Source: Thiosocius sp963808165
Lineage (GTDB): Bacteria > Pseudomonadota > Gammaproteobacteria > Chromatiales > Chromatiaceae
Assembly: GCA_963808165.1 (NCBI GenBank)
Contig: CAWEET010000016.1
Location: 1-64,000 of the forward strand
Direction of reading: 5' to 3'
DNA: 64,000 nucleotides
Positions within the stretch are counted from its first letter, which is position 1; every line of letters starts with the position of its first letter. The translations under genes were made by a program, and so were the position numbers. Positions 52,738 through 61,543 of the stretch are shown here, one piece after another. Under the pieces are notes generated by a model, which had not been told where the DNA came from, did not search any database, and saw only the letters and a program-made list of their open reading frames with translations.

Positions 52738-52773
52738 ATAAAAAACCCCAGGCGGATCCATGTGCCCGGGGTT
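52738..52773 (-). terminator. Hairpin between proB and rpsT
   Basis: AACCCC-A-GGC … GCC-C-GGGGTT (nine pairs with one mismatch) is followed on the minus strand by TTTTTTATT. It can terminate leftward transcription; its 5' side lies 20 bp after the proB stop, so it may also serve proB. Confidence 0.65.
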
Positions 52774-52914
52774 CAGTGTCGTCAGGCTTGGTTGGCAAAC
52801 TCCTCGGTCCATGCAGCGCATCCTGGCGCGGGGGCATTCCATTGAGTCCATTTCGACGACAACTGCAGATTGCCACACGCGGGCTGTGGCCGGAATGTCC
52901 ACTATCCGCAGGTG

Positions 52915-52934
52915 GTGTAGGATTTTTCCTACAC
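52915..52934. repeat. Perfect inverted repeat GTGTAGGA-TTTT-TCCTACAC
   Basis: An 8-bp stem with a 4-base loop, between two terminators. It might be an operator or a third terminator-like hairpin; no gene depends on it clearly. Confidence 0.45.
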
Positions 52935-52957
52935 GCCGATTGTGGTTTGATTTGGGA

Positions 52958-52983
52958 CAAAAAAACCGGCCATTGGCCGGTTC
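52958..52983 (-). terminator. Rho-independent terminator of rpsT
   Basis: On the minus strand AACCGGCC-AAT-GGCCGGTT is a perfect 8-bp stem followed by seven T. It lies about 25 bp after the rpsT stop. Confidence 0.9.
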
Positions 52984-53005
52984 TCTGTGCGCTGACCCCG
53001 GTTTG

Positions 53006-53266
53006 TTACAGGGCGCGGATTTTCGCGTTCAGCCGACTCTTGTGCCGGGCAGCCTTGTTTTTGTGGATGAGCCCTTTGGTGGCGAGGCTGTCGAGCAGCG
53101 GTGCTGCAGCTTTGAAGGCGCCTTCCGCGGCGGCCTTGTCGCCCGCCTCGATCGCCTTGAGAACACGCTTGAGCTCGGTGCGCATCATGCTGCGGCGGCC
53201 GGCGTTGTGCTGGCGGTGTTTTTCCGCCTGGCGGGCGCGTTTGCGGGCTTGTGCTGAGTTGGCCAA
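53006..53266 (-). CDS. rpsT: 30S ribosomal protein S20
   Basis: 86 residues. MANSAQARKRARQAEKHRQH is the canonical start, and HKNKAARHKSRLNAKI the canonical end. It binds 16S rRNA helices 9, 11 and 44. The gene is divergent from murJ, as in many gammaproteobacteria. Confidence 0.98.
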   Translation of the reverse strand: MANSAQARKRARQAEKHRQHNAGRRSMMRTELKRVLKAIEAGDKAAAEGAFKAAAPLLDSLATKGLIHKNKAARHKSRLNAKIRAL

Positions 53267-53403
53267 TCCGGGTCTCCTGATCGATGCGGCTTCACGAAAG
53301 ACGCGAAATTATGCGGACCGGGTAGCTCGCTGTCAAGTGTGCTATCCGCGCGAACTCGCGCCCCGCCAGCCACTATAATCGCCGCTTTCCGGAGGATCGC
53401 GCC

Positions 53404-54942
53404 CTGTCTCTGCTCAAATCCCTGTCCACCGTCGGCGGCTACACCTTGCTGTCTCGCATCCTCGGATTCATCCGCGACCTGGTCATGGCGCAGGTGTTCG
53501 GGGCCAATGCCCAGACCGATGCGTTCTTCGTCGCGTTCAAGATCCCCAATTTCCTTCGCCGCCTGTTCGCCGAAGGCGCATTCGCCACTGCTTTCGTGCC
53601 GGTTCTTAGCGAATACCGCAGCCAGCGTGACTCTCGCGAACTGCGCGATTTCGTGGATCACATTGCCGGTAGCCTGGGTCTGGCGACCCTCGCGGTTTCG
53701 CTGATCGGGGTGGTCGTTGCCCCGCTGATCGTCGCGCTATTCGCATTCGGCTGGGTGATGGATGGAGAGACCGAGAAGCTGGCGTTGGCCACGGAAATGC
53801 TCCGCCTGACGTTTCCCTACCTGTTTTTCATCTCGCTGACTGCGTTCGCTGGCGGGATCCTCAATGCCCACGACCGTTTCGCGGTACCTGCCTTTACGCC
53901 GGTACTGCTGAACCTCTGCCTGATCGGCGCCGCGCTCTGGCTGGCGCCCCTGATGGACCAGCCGATCGTCGCGCTTGCTTGGGGGGTGCTGCTTGCCGGT
54001 ATCACCCAGTTCGTGTTCCAACTGCCTTTCCTTGCGCAGATCCAACTCATGCCGCGGCCGCGGCCGGGCTTTCACGATCCGGGTGTACGGCGCGTGCTGA
54101 AACTGATGGTGCCCGCCCTGTTCGCGGTGTCGGTGACCCAGATCAATCTCCTGCTCGACACGGTACTGGCGTCGTTTCTGGTGACCGGCAGTATTTCATG
54201 GTTGTACTACTCGGATCGGCTGATGGAGTTTCCGCTCGGCATCCTGGGGGTTGGTCTCGCCACCGTGATCCTGCCGCGGCTGTCGCGGCGTCAGGCCGAG
54301 GCGGCACCCGAGGCGTTCAGCAATACGCTTGACTGGGGCCTGCGCATAACATTGATATTCGGTGTTCCCTCGGCCGTCGGTCTGATCCTGCTGGCCGGCC
54401 CGATCATCGCCACGCTGTTCCAGTCGTCGGTGTTCGACGCCCACGACGTCGCAATGGCAGAACGAAGCCTCATGGCCTATGCGCTGGGGTTGCAGGCATT
54501 CGTCCTCATCAAGGTGCTGGCCCCCGGCTTCTATGCCCGCCAGGACACCCGCACACCGGTCCGAATCGCGGTGATTGCGATGGCTACGAACATGTTGCTG
54601 AATATTGCCCTGATCTTCCCGTTCAAACATGCCGGCCTGGCGCTGGCGACGACCCTGTCGGCCTATCTGAACGCGTTTCTGCTGTTTCGCGGGCTCAGGC
54701 GTGACCAGGCCTATGTTCCCTGCCCGGGATGGGCCTGGCTTGCATCGCGTGTCGCGATTGCGGCCGCGGCGATGGCATTCCTGCTGTTGTGGTTGGCGCC
54801 GGCACTGGACCAATGGGTGGTCGCGGAGCGCATTCAGCGTGTCATCTGGCTCGGCACCCTCATTCTGGGGGGCGGTCTGGTCTACGTGCTTGTACTGCTG
54901 GCGGCGGGCCTGCGCCCAGGCGATTTCCGGGCGCGAGTCTAG
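53404..54942 (+). CDS. murJ: Lipid II flippase MurJ, apparent CTG start
   Basis: 512 residues if started at CTG 53404, which lies eight bases after GGAGG and aligns with the Met of typical MurJ N-termini (MNLLKSL…SRVLGF; here LSLLKSLSTVGGY then SRILGF). No ATG, GTG or TTG stands between that ribosome-binding site and TTG 53446, which would remove the first 14 residues of helix 1. The protein has about 14 transmembrane helices; conserved charged residues in the central cavity are in RDLVMAQVFGANAQTDAFF and EGAFATAFVPVL. It moves lipid II to the periplasm for peptidoglycan synthesis. Confidence 0.94.
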   Translation: MSLLKSLSTVGGYTLLSRILGFIRDLVMAQVFGANAQTDAFFVAFKIPNFLRRLFAEGAFATAFVPVLSEYRSQRDSRELRDFVDHIAGSLGLATLAVSLIGVVVAPLIVALFAFGWVMDGETEKLALATEMLRLTFPYLFFISLTAFAGGILNAHDRFAVPAFTPVLLNLCLIGAALWLAPLMDQPIVALAWGVLLAGITQFVFQLPFLAQIQLMPRPRPGFHDPGVRRVLKLMVPALFAVSVTQINLLLDTVLASFLVTGSISWLYYSDRLMEFPLGILGVGLATVILPRLSRRQAEAAPEAFSNTLDWGLRITLIFGVPSAVGLILLAGPIIATLFQSSVFDAHDVAMAERSLMAYALGLQAFVLIKVLAPGFYARQDTRTPVRIAVIAMATNMLLNIALIFPFKHAGLALATTLSAYLNAFLLFRGLRRDQAYVPCPGWAWLASRVAIAAAAMAFLLLWLAPALDQWVVAERIQRVIWLGTLILGGGLVYVLVLLAAGLRPGDFRARV

Positions 54943-55135
54943 TGTCCTGAGATGATGGAGCTGGCTTTGGCGACTGCGGTCCGGCGGATTTCATCTGCGC
55001 CGGGACCTGATCTGTCCGCGGAGGCTCGTCTGTCGCCTCCCTGCGGCAGGCGCCCGTACATCGAACACGCCTGGACGCAGTGCAATGCCCGTCGGCGTGT
55101 TTAGCTGAGTGCAATTGAGCTTGGGGGTATAGGAA

Positions 55136-55615
55136 TTGTTGCGATTGTTGTGGTTGAGCGCGCTGGTCGTCGTTCTGGATCAGGCCAGCAAGTTTGCGGT
55201 CCTGGCGAATTTTCGTGAGTACGAGGTACTGACCATCTGGCCGGTCTTCAATCTCACGCTGGTTTTCAATACCGGTGCGGCATTCAGTTTTCTGAGCGAT
55301 GCCGGTGGCTGGCAGCGCTGGTTTTTCGTGTTGGTCGCCGTGGTTATCTCGCTGGTTATGGCGGTCTGGCTCGGTCGCCTGCAGCCCGTGGAGCGTCTCA
55401 CCGGATATGGGCTTGCCTTCATCATCGGGGGCGCAATAGGCAATCTGATCGATCGGCTGTGGCTTGGTAAGGTGGTGGATTTTCTGCAATGGCACTGGCA
55501 TGAGTGGTACTGGCCTGCGTTCAATCTGGCCGATAGCGCGATCACGCTCGGGGTGGTGCTGCTGCTGATCGAGGGCCTTTTTACCGCCCAGCCACGCGGA
55601 GACAAGACTTCCTAG
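55136..55615 (+). CDS. lspA: Prolipoprotein signal peptidase (SPase II)
   Basis: 159 residues from TTG 55136. The catalytic Asp pair lies in the signatures GGAIGNLIDRLWLGKVVDFL and NLADSAITLG, with the usual FNTGAAFSFL. Four membrane helices. It removes the signal peptide of lipoproteins. Normally it follows ileS; here it precedes ribF, separated from it by a group II intron. The gene is intact. Confidence 0.95.
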   Translation: MLRLLWLSALVVVLDQASKFAVLANFREYEVLTIWPVFNLTLVFNTGAAFSFLSDAGGWQRWFFVLVAVVISLVMAVWLGRLQPVERLTGYGLAFIIGGAIGNLIDRLWLGKVVDFLQWHWHEWYWPAFNLADSAITLGVVLLLIEGLFTAQPRGDKTS

Positions 55616-55642
55616 GACGATTCCTACGAGGATGGCGGAAAC

Positions 55643-57644
55643 GTGCGCCTTTGCTCCGTGTGCGGGACTGACGATACTCACTGCACCACCTTCGGGGACG
55701 AAGTGACAGTACCGGAAGTACCGGCCGACACGGACGTCGCGGGGTCCAGGACGGATCGATACGGGGTTCAGGTGGCTACACCCGGCAGCAGGGATGCTGC
55801 CGGGTATTTCTTGTGCGCCCAGCATGGGCGCACTCTTGTGGGTGCAAGTCCCACCGTGAGTTGATCACAGCGAACGAAGCGAAGCGCAACTGCGGAAGGG
55901 TGACCGACCGTGGGGAGGAAGCGTGGAGCGAAGCTGCGAGCCGATGGACAAGAATCGGATAGAAGGCGCTGCCGAGCAGGGCGAGCGGGCAAGAAGTCGC
56001 GAAGCTCTCGTGATCAAGGCGAAGTGGCGTAAATCCGGCGGTTGTGCAGTGAAGGAGTGCGTTCTTACCTGGGGAGGTCTCGCCTCATGCCTGAAAGGGC
56101 GACGGTGCAAGCCGGAGCGAGAAGTCAGCAGAGGCCATAGTAGCCAGAGGAGGCGAAGGGCCGAACGAGAAGGAGTGCTTGAGTACGTGACGATGTCGAA
56201 GGCCAGGCGTCAGAAGTCCGCGTCAGCGGAGCGGTCAGGGGAAGCGAACGGCGAAGCCGGTCGTCAGTCTGGCAGTGACGAAGCCGACGGCCCGCGTCAC
56301 GAGGACAAGGGCACAGGGTCAGGGCTGCTCACGGCGGCCCTGACGAGAGCGAACCTGCAGTGGGCTTGGAAACGGGTCAAAGCCAATAAAGGCTCGGCGG
56401 GGGTGGACGGTCTGGACATTGCCCAGACGGCCGAGCACCTCAAGACGGCCTGGCCGACGATCCGGGATCAACTGCTGCAGGGGACGTACCGGCCGAGTCC
56501 GGTACGACGGGTAACGATCCCCAAACCGGACGGCGGCGAGCGTGAGCTCGGTATCCCGACGGTGACGGACCGACTGATCCAGCAGGCGGTACTGCAAGTG
56601 CTGCAGCCGTTGCTGGACCCCACGTTCAGCGAGTACAGCTACGGCTTCCGGCCCGGACGCTCGGCCCATGGTGCGGTCTTGGCCGCCAGGGCTTTCGTCC
56701 AACAAGGCCGGCGGATCGTGGTGGATGTGGACCTGGAGAAGTTCTTCGACCGGGTCAACCATGACATCCTGATTGACCGTCTGGACAAACGCATCGGTGA
56801 TGCCGGGATCACCCGGCTGGTCCGGGCGTACCTGAACAGCGGGATCATGGATGGTGGGATCACCAGGATGCGAGACCAGGGGACGCCGCAAGGCGGCCCG
56901 CTGTCACCGCTGCTGGCGAACCTGCTGCTCGATGAGGTGGACAAGGAACTGGAACGCCGGGGCCATTGCTTCGTGCGCTACGCTGATGATGCGAACGTCT
57001 ACGTTCGCAGCCGTCGGGCGGGTGAGCGGGTAATGATCTTGCTGCGGAAGCTCTACGCCAAGCTGCGCCTGAGGGTCAACGAGACCAAAAGTGCGGTGGC
57101 GAGCGTCTTTGGCCGCAAGTTTCTTGGCTTCAGTTTCTGGGTAGGTCCGGGTGGAAAGGTGAAGTGCAAGGTAGCGGCCAAGCCACTGGCGACCTTCAAG
57201 CAACGGATCAGGCAACTGACTCGACGCTCGGGAGGACGCAGCATGGAAACGGTGGTGGAACGTCTTCGCGTGTACCTGCTGGGCTGGAAAGGGTACTACC
57301 GGTTGGCGCAGACGCCGGGCATCTGGCGCAGGCTAGATGAATGGCTACGGCATCGGTTACGTGCCTTCCACCTCAAGCAATGGAAACGCGGATCGACGAT
57401 GTATCGGGAACTGCGAGCCCTGGGTGCGAGCGAACCGGTGGCCCGGCGGGTCGCGGCGAACTCGCGCTGCTGGTGGCGCAACAGTGGCCTGGTCATCAAC
57501 AAGGTCCTGACCATTGCCCACTTCGATCGCCTCGGTGTTCCCCGGCTCTCATGACCTCAACTACTCGAACCGCCCGGTGCGGACCCGCTTGCCGGGTGGT
57601 GTGGGAGGGGCTCGGCCAGCTATGCTGGTCGCCCCTATCCCGAT
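55643..57644 (+). mobile_element. Group II intron, about 2.0 kb
   Basis: The 5' boundary is GTGCGCC at 55643, and the domain I segment GGTGCAAGTCCCACC and the GAAGGGTGACCGACCG region follow. The open reading frame occupies domain IV. Domain V is at about 57566-57602 (GAACCGCCCGGTGCGGACC … CCGGGTGGTGT), and domain VI runs into the end CCTATCCCGAT at 57644. The intron sits between lspA and ribF, outside any gene. It looks complete and could be mobile. Confidence 0.88.
56193..57554 (+). CDS. ltrA: Group II intron reverse transcriptase / maturase
   Basis: 453 residues from ATG 56193 (GTG 56187 possible). RT blocks are complete: KANKGSAGVDG (RT0/1), ELGIPTVTDRLIQQAVLQ, YSYGFRPGRSAHGA, VDVDLEKFFDRVNHD, GTPQGGPLSPLLANLLLDEV, and the active site FVRYADDANVYV. 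The maturase X domain follows with YLLGWKGYYRLAQTP, and it ends without an HNH endonuclease domain, so retrohoming would need nicked or single-stranded targets such as replication forks. No frameshift. Confidence 0.93.
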   Translation: MSKARRQKSASAERSGEANGEAGRQSGSDEADGPRHEDKGTGSGLLTAALTRANLQWAWKRVKANKGSAGVDGLDIAQTAEHLKTAWPTIRDQLLQGTYRPSPVRRVTIPKPDGGERELGIPTVTDRLIQQAVLQVLQPLLDPTFSEYSYGFRPGRSAHGAVLAARAFVQQGRRIVVDVDLEKFFDRVNHDILIDRLDKRIGDAGITRLVRAYLNSGIMDGGITRMRDQGTPQGGPLSPLLANLLLDEVDKELERRGHCFVRYADDANVYVRSRRAGERVMILLRKLYAKLRLRVNETKSAVASVFGRKFLGFSFWVGPGGKVKCKVAAKPLATFKQRIRQLTRRSGGRSMETVVERLRVYLLGWKGYYRLAQTPGIWRRLDEWLRHRLRAFHLKQWKRGSTMYRELRALGASEPVARRVAANSRCWWRNSGLVINKVLTIAHFDRLGVPRLS

Positions 57645-57737
57645 TTTTGCCTGCGCGTCGCGCGGATTAAGTCCGGACAGTTCCGCCCGGTATCCCTATA
57701 TAATGGCCCGTTAACGCTGAACAGACTGGCCAGAGCC

Positions 57738-58709
57738 GTGTTACTGATCCGGGGATTGCACAACCTGCGCGCGGCCCACCGCGATTGCGTTGCCACCATT
57801 GGCAACTTTGACGGTGTGCATCTAGGGCACCAGGCGGTGCTTGCAGCGCTGGCCGAGCGCGCCCGGGCGCTTGGCCTGCCGGCGCTGGTGATTACTTTCG
57901 AGCCTCAGCCGATGGAGTTTTTCTGCCCGGAGCGGGCTCCCGCGCGGCTGACTCGCCTGCGTGAGAAACTCGAGGCGATCGACCGCTGTGGGATAGACCG
58001 CGTGCTGCTGATTCGATTCAATGCGGCGTTCGCCAACGTCGAGGCTGGAGATTTCATCCGCCGGATCCTGGTCGAAAAACTCGGCATCCAACACCTTTAT
58101 GTGGGCGATGATTTTCGTTTCGGCAGGGAGCGCGCCGGAGACTTTACAATGCTGCAAGCGATGGGTCGCGAGCGGGGGTTCGGGGTCGAGAGCCTCGACA
58201 CCGTGTCCGAGGGCGGCAGTCGCGTCAGCAGTACCCGGATTCGGAAGGCGCTGCAGCAGGGTGATCTCCAGCAGGCTGCGCTCTGCCTGGGGCGGCGTTA
58301 CCGCATTTGTGGCCGGGTGGCGCACGGCAACAAGCGTGGCCGGACGATCGGGTTTCCGACACTGAACGTGGGCTTGCTGCGCCTCTCCACACCGCTGCGC
58401 GGAGTGTTTGCGGTTCAGGTACTGGGGCTAGGTACAGAGCCCCTGCCCGGTGTGGCGAACATCGGCAACCGGCCGACGGTCCACGGCGATGATCGTCTGC
58501 TGCTCGAAGTGCATCTGTTCGATTTTTCCGATGAGGTCTACGGGCGGCACGTCGAGGTCGACTTCGTCGAGCACATCCGCGACGAGCGCCGCTTCGAGTC
58601 GTTCGACGCGCTGCGGTCACAGATCGAACTCGATGCGCAGCGTGCCCGCGAGATCCATCGCCTGGATGCGTTGGCCCTGCTGCGATCGGGCCAGCTCCTA
58701 ACACACTGA
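57738..58709 (+). CDS. ribF: Bifunctional riboflavin kinase / FAD synthetase
   Basis: 323 residues from GTG 57738. The N-terminal FMN adenylyltransferase domain has TIGNFDGVHLGHQAVL and VGDDFRFGRERAGDF, with SSTRIRKALQQGD ending it. The C-terminal flavokinase carries GRVAHGNKRGRTIGFPTLNV and GVANIGNRPTV. It converts riboflavin to FMN and FAD. The ileS start is 17 bp downstream, as in the usual ribF-ileS-lspA operon. Confidence 0.96.
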   Translation: MLLIRGLHNLRAAHRDCVATIGNFDGVHLGHQAVLAALAERARALGLPALVITFEPQPMEFFCPERAPARLTRLREKLEAIDRCGIDRVLLIRFNAAFANVEAGDFIRRILVEKLGIQHLYVGDDFRFGRERAGDFTMLQAMGRERGFGVESLDTVSEGGSRVSSTRIRKALQQGDLQQAALCLGRRYRICGRVAHGNKRGRTIGFPTLNVGLLRLSTPLRGVFAVQVLGLGTEPLPGVANIGNRPTVHGDDRLLLEVHLFDFSDEVYGRHVEVDFVEHIRDERRFESFDALRSQIELDAQRAREIHRLDALALLRSGQLLTH

Positions 58710-58726
58710 ACAACCGAGTCGAGTCC

Positions 58727-61543
58727 GTGAGCAACAATTACAAGGACACCCTGAACCTTCCCAAGACCGCGTTTCCGATGAAGGGCAATCTGGCCCAGCG
58801 TGAACCGGAAATGCTCAAGCACTGGGAGGCCAACGATCTGTACCGCAAGGTCCGCGACGCCTGCGCGGGGCGCGACAAATTCGTGCTTCACGATGGGCCT
58901 CCGTATGCGAACGGCGAGATTCACATCGGGCATGCAGTCAACAAGGTGCTGAAGGACATCATCGTCAAGAGTCGCACGCTGGCCGGATTCGATGCCCCCT
59001 ACGTCCCCGGTTGGGATTGCCACGGTCTCCCGATCGAACTGCAAGTCGAAAAGAAGGTCGGCAAGCCCGGGCATAAGGTCAGTGCGGCCGAGTTTCGCCA
59101 GGCCTGCCGGGATTATGCGCAGAAGCAGGTGGAGCGGCAGCGGGTCGATTTCAAGCGCCTCGGCGTGCTGGGTGACTGGGAGGCCCCGTACCTGACGATG
59201 GATTTTGCCCAGGAGGCGGACATCATTCGCTCGCTCGGACGGATCGTCGAACGTGGACATATCAGCCGGGGCGCGAAGCCGGTGCACTGGTGTACCGACT
59301 GTGGTTCGGCGCTGGCCGAGGCCGAGGTCGAATACCAGGACAAGGAGTCCTTCGCAATCGATGTGCGTTTCCGCGCGGTCGACCCTGAGGCCATCGTCGC
59401 CAGCTTTACGCTGGGCGCCGATGGGCCGGGCGAGGGCGAAATATCCGTCGTCATCTGGACCACGACACCCTGGACATTGCCGGCCAACCAGGGCGTCGCG
59501 CTCAACCCCGATCTCGACTATGTGCTGGTCCAGGTCGGCGACGAGCGCCTGATGCTTGCCGAAGGGATGCTCGAGGGCGTCATGCTGGGCTGGGGGGTTG
59601 ACGTCTACCAGGTGCTGGGGCGGGCCCGGGGCGCGATGTTCGAACGCCAGATGCTGCAGCACCCCTTCTACCATCGCCAGGTGCCCATCGTGCTTGGAGA
59701 GCATGTCACCCTGGAGGCGGGCACCGGCGCCGTACACACCGCCCCCGGACATGGCATGGACGACTATGTTGTCGGTCGACGCTACGACCTGCCGGTTGAC
59801 AATCCGGTAGGAGGCAATGGTTGCTTCCTTCCGGGGACACCGCTGTTCGAAGGTGAGCATGTGTTCAGTGCCAACGAGCACGTGATCGCGGTGCTCGAGG
59901 AGCAGGGTGCGCTGATCAAATCATCCAGGTTCCGGCACAGCTACCCGGTGTGCTGGCGGCACAAGACCCCGATCATCTTTCGCGCCACGCCACAGTGGTT
60001 CATCTCGATGCAACAGAACGGCCTGCGCGACGCCGCGATGCAGGAAATCGGGCGCGTGGCCTGGACGCCAGACTGGGGTGAGGCCCGGATTGCGGGCATG
60101 GTGGAGAACCGTCCCGACTGGTGTGTTTCGCGTCAGCGTACCTGGGGTGTCCCGATCGCCTTCTTCGTCCACAAGGAGACCGGCGAACTGCACCCGGAAA
60201 CGGTGGCTCTGGTAGAACGGGTGGCGCAGCGGGTCGAGCGGGAAGGTATTCAGGCATGGTTCGACCTCGAGCCGGCCGACTTGCTGGGCGACCAGGTCCA
60301 GCACTACGACAAGGTGGCCGACACCCTGGATGTCTGGTTCGACTCAGGCGTGACCCACGCCTGTGTGCTCGAGCCCCGCATCGAGCTGCTCAGACCGGCC
60401 GACCTGTACCTGGAAGGATCCGATCAGCACCGCGGTTGGTTCCAGTCATCGTTGCTGACCTCGGTCGCGATGAATGGACACGCACCTTACCGTGGGGTCC
60501 TGACCCACGGCTTCACCGTGGATGCCGACGGCAAGAAGATGTCCAAGTCGCTTGGCAATGTGGTCGCACCGCAGGCGGTGATGAAGACCCTCGGGGCCGA
60601 CATCATCCGACTCTGGGTGGCGGCGACCGATTACCGGGGCGAGATGTCGGTGTCCGACGAGATACTCAAGCGCACCGCGGACGCCTACCGGCGTATCCGC
60701 AACACGGCGCGTTTCCTGCTCGCCAATCTAGAGGGTTTCGACCCGGTACGGGACAGCGTGGCAGCGGGCGATCTGATCGCGCTGGACCAGTGGGCGGTGG
60801 GTCGTGCGCACCGCCTGCAGCAGGAGATCGAACGCGCCTATGACGAATACAATTTCCATCTGATCTATCAGAAACTGCTCAATTTCTGTGTCGCCGACAT
60901 GGGTGGCTTCTACCTCGATGTGATCAAGGACCGGCAATACACGACCCGGGCCGACAGCCTGCCGCGGCGTTCCTGCCAGACGGCGATGTTCCATATTGTC
61001 GAGGCCATGGTGCGCTGGATGGCGCCGGTGTTGAGTTTCACCGCTGATGAGATCTGGGGCTTCATGCCGGGCGCCCGCGACGAGTCGGTGTTTATGGAGA
61101 CCTGGTACGGAAAGCTCTCCCCGCTGACGTCCGGACCGCTTGATGTGAACGCCTGGAGGCAGCTCATCGGCGCCAAGACCGCAGTCGCGAAACAGCTCGA
61201 GCTGATGCGCAAGGAAGGCATCATCGGTTCCTCGCTGGATGCGGAGGTTGATTTGTATTGCGACGAGGGTCTGCTGGCTGTGCTCCGGCAGCTCGGTGAC
61301 GAACTTCGCTTTGCGCTGATCACCTCTTACGCCAGCGTGGCGCCGCTCGCGGATGCCCCGCCCGAGGCAATGGATACGGAAGTCGAGGGGCTCAGGGTCG
61401 CCGCCTGGGCCAGCGCGCATACCAAGTGTGTGCGTTGTTGGCACCATCGTGAGGATGTCGGTGCCAACACCGAGCACCCCGAACTCTGTGGGCGCTGCGT
61501 GGACAACGTCTTCGGTGAAGGCGAGACGCGGCAGTTCGCCTGA
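58727..61543 (+). CDS. ileS: Isoleucyl-tRNA synthetase
   Basis: 938 residues from GTG 58727. The HIGH motif is GEIHIGHAVNK (about residue 66), KMSKS is DGKKMSKSLGN (about residue 605), and the CP1 editing domain contains WTTTPWTLPANQG. The C-terminal zinc-binding Cys pairs are KCVRCWHHR and ELCGRCVDN. It is of the standard bacterial type 1 (mupirocin-sensitive) length. Its TGA and the next start overlap (TGAATG). Confidence 0.97.
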   Translation: MSNNYKDTLNLPKTAFPMKGNLAQREPEMLKHWEANDLYRKVRDACAGRDKFVLHDGPPYANGEIHIGHAVNKVLKDIIVKSRTLAGFDAPYVPGWDCHGLPIELQVEKKVGKPGHKVSAAEFRQACRDYAQKQVERQRVDFKRLGVLGDWEAPYLTMDFAQEADIIRSLGRIVERGHISRGAKPVHWCTDCGSALAEAEVEYQDKESFAIDVRFRAVDPEAIVASFTLGADGPGEGEISVVIWTTTPWTLPANQGVALNPDLDYVLVQVGDERLMLAEGMLEGVMLGWGVDVYQVLGRARGAMFERQMLQHPFYHRQVPIVLGEHVTLEAGTGAVHTAPGHGMDDYVVGRRYDLPVDNPVGGNGCFLPGTPLFEGEHVFSANEHVIAVLEEQGALIKSSRFRHSYPVCWRHKTPIIFRATPQWFISMQQNGLRDAAMQEIGRVAWTPDWGEARIAGMVENRPDWCVSRQRTWGVPIAFFVHKETGELHPETVALVERVAQRVEREGIQAWFDLEPADLLGDQVQHYDKVADTLDVWFDSGVTHACVLEPRIELLRPADLYLEGSDQHRGWFQSSLLTSVAMNGHAPYRGVLTHGFTVDADGKKMSKSLGNVVAPQAVMKTLGADIIRLWVAATDYRGEMSVSDEILKRTADAYRRIRNTARFLLANLEGFDPVRDSVAAGDLIALDQWAVGRAHRLQQEIERAYDEYNFHLIYQKLLNFCVADMGGFYLDVIKDRQYTTRADSLPRRSCQTAMFHIVEAMVRWMAPVLSFTADEIWGFMPGARDESVFMETWYGKLSPLTSGPLDVNAWRQLIGAKTAVAKQLELMRKEGIIGSSLDAEVDLYCDEGLLAVLRQLGDELRFALITSYASVAPLADAPPEAMDTEVEGLRVAAWASAHTKCVRCWHHREDVGANTEHPELCGRCVDNVFGEGETRQFA

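Noticed and set aside
58538..59881. 447-codon minus-strand frame
   Set aside because: Antisense to ribF and ileS; no ribosome-binding site or motif.
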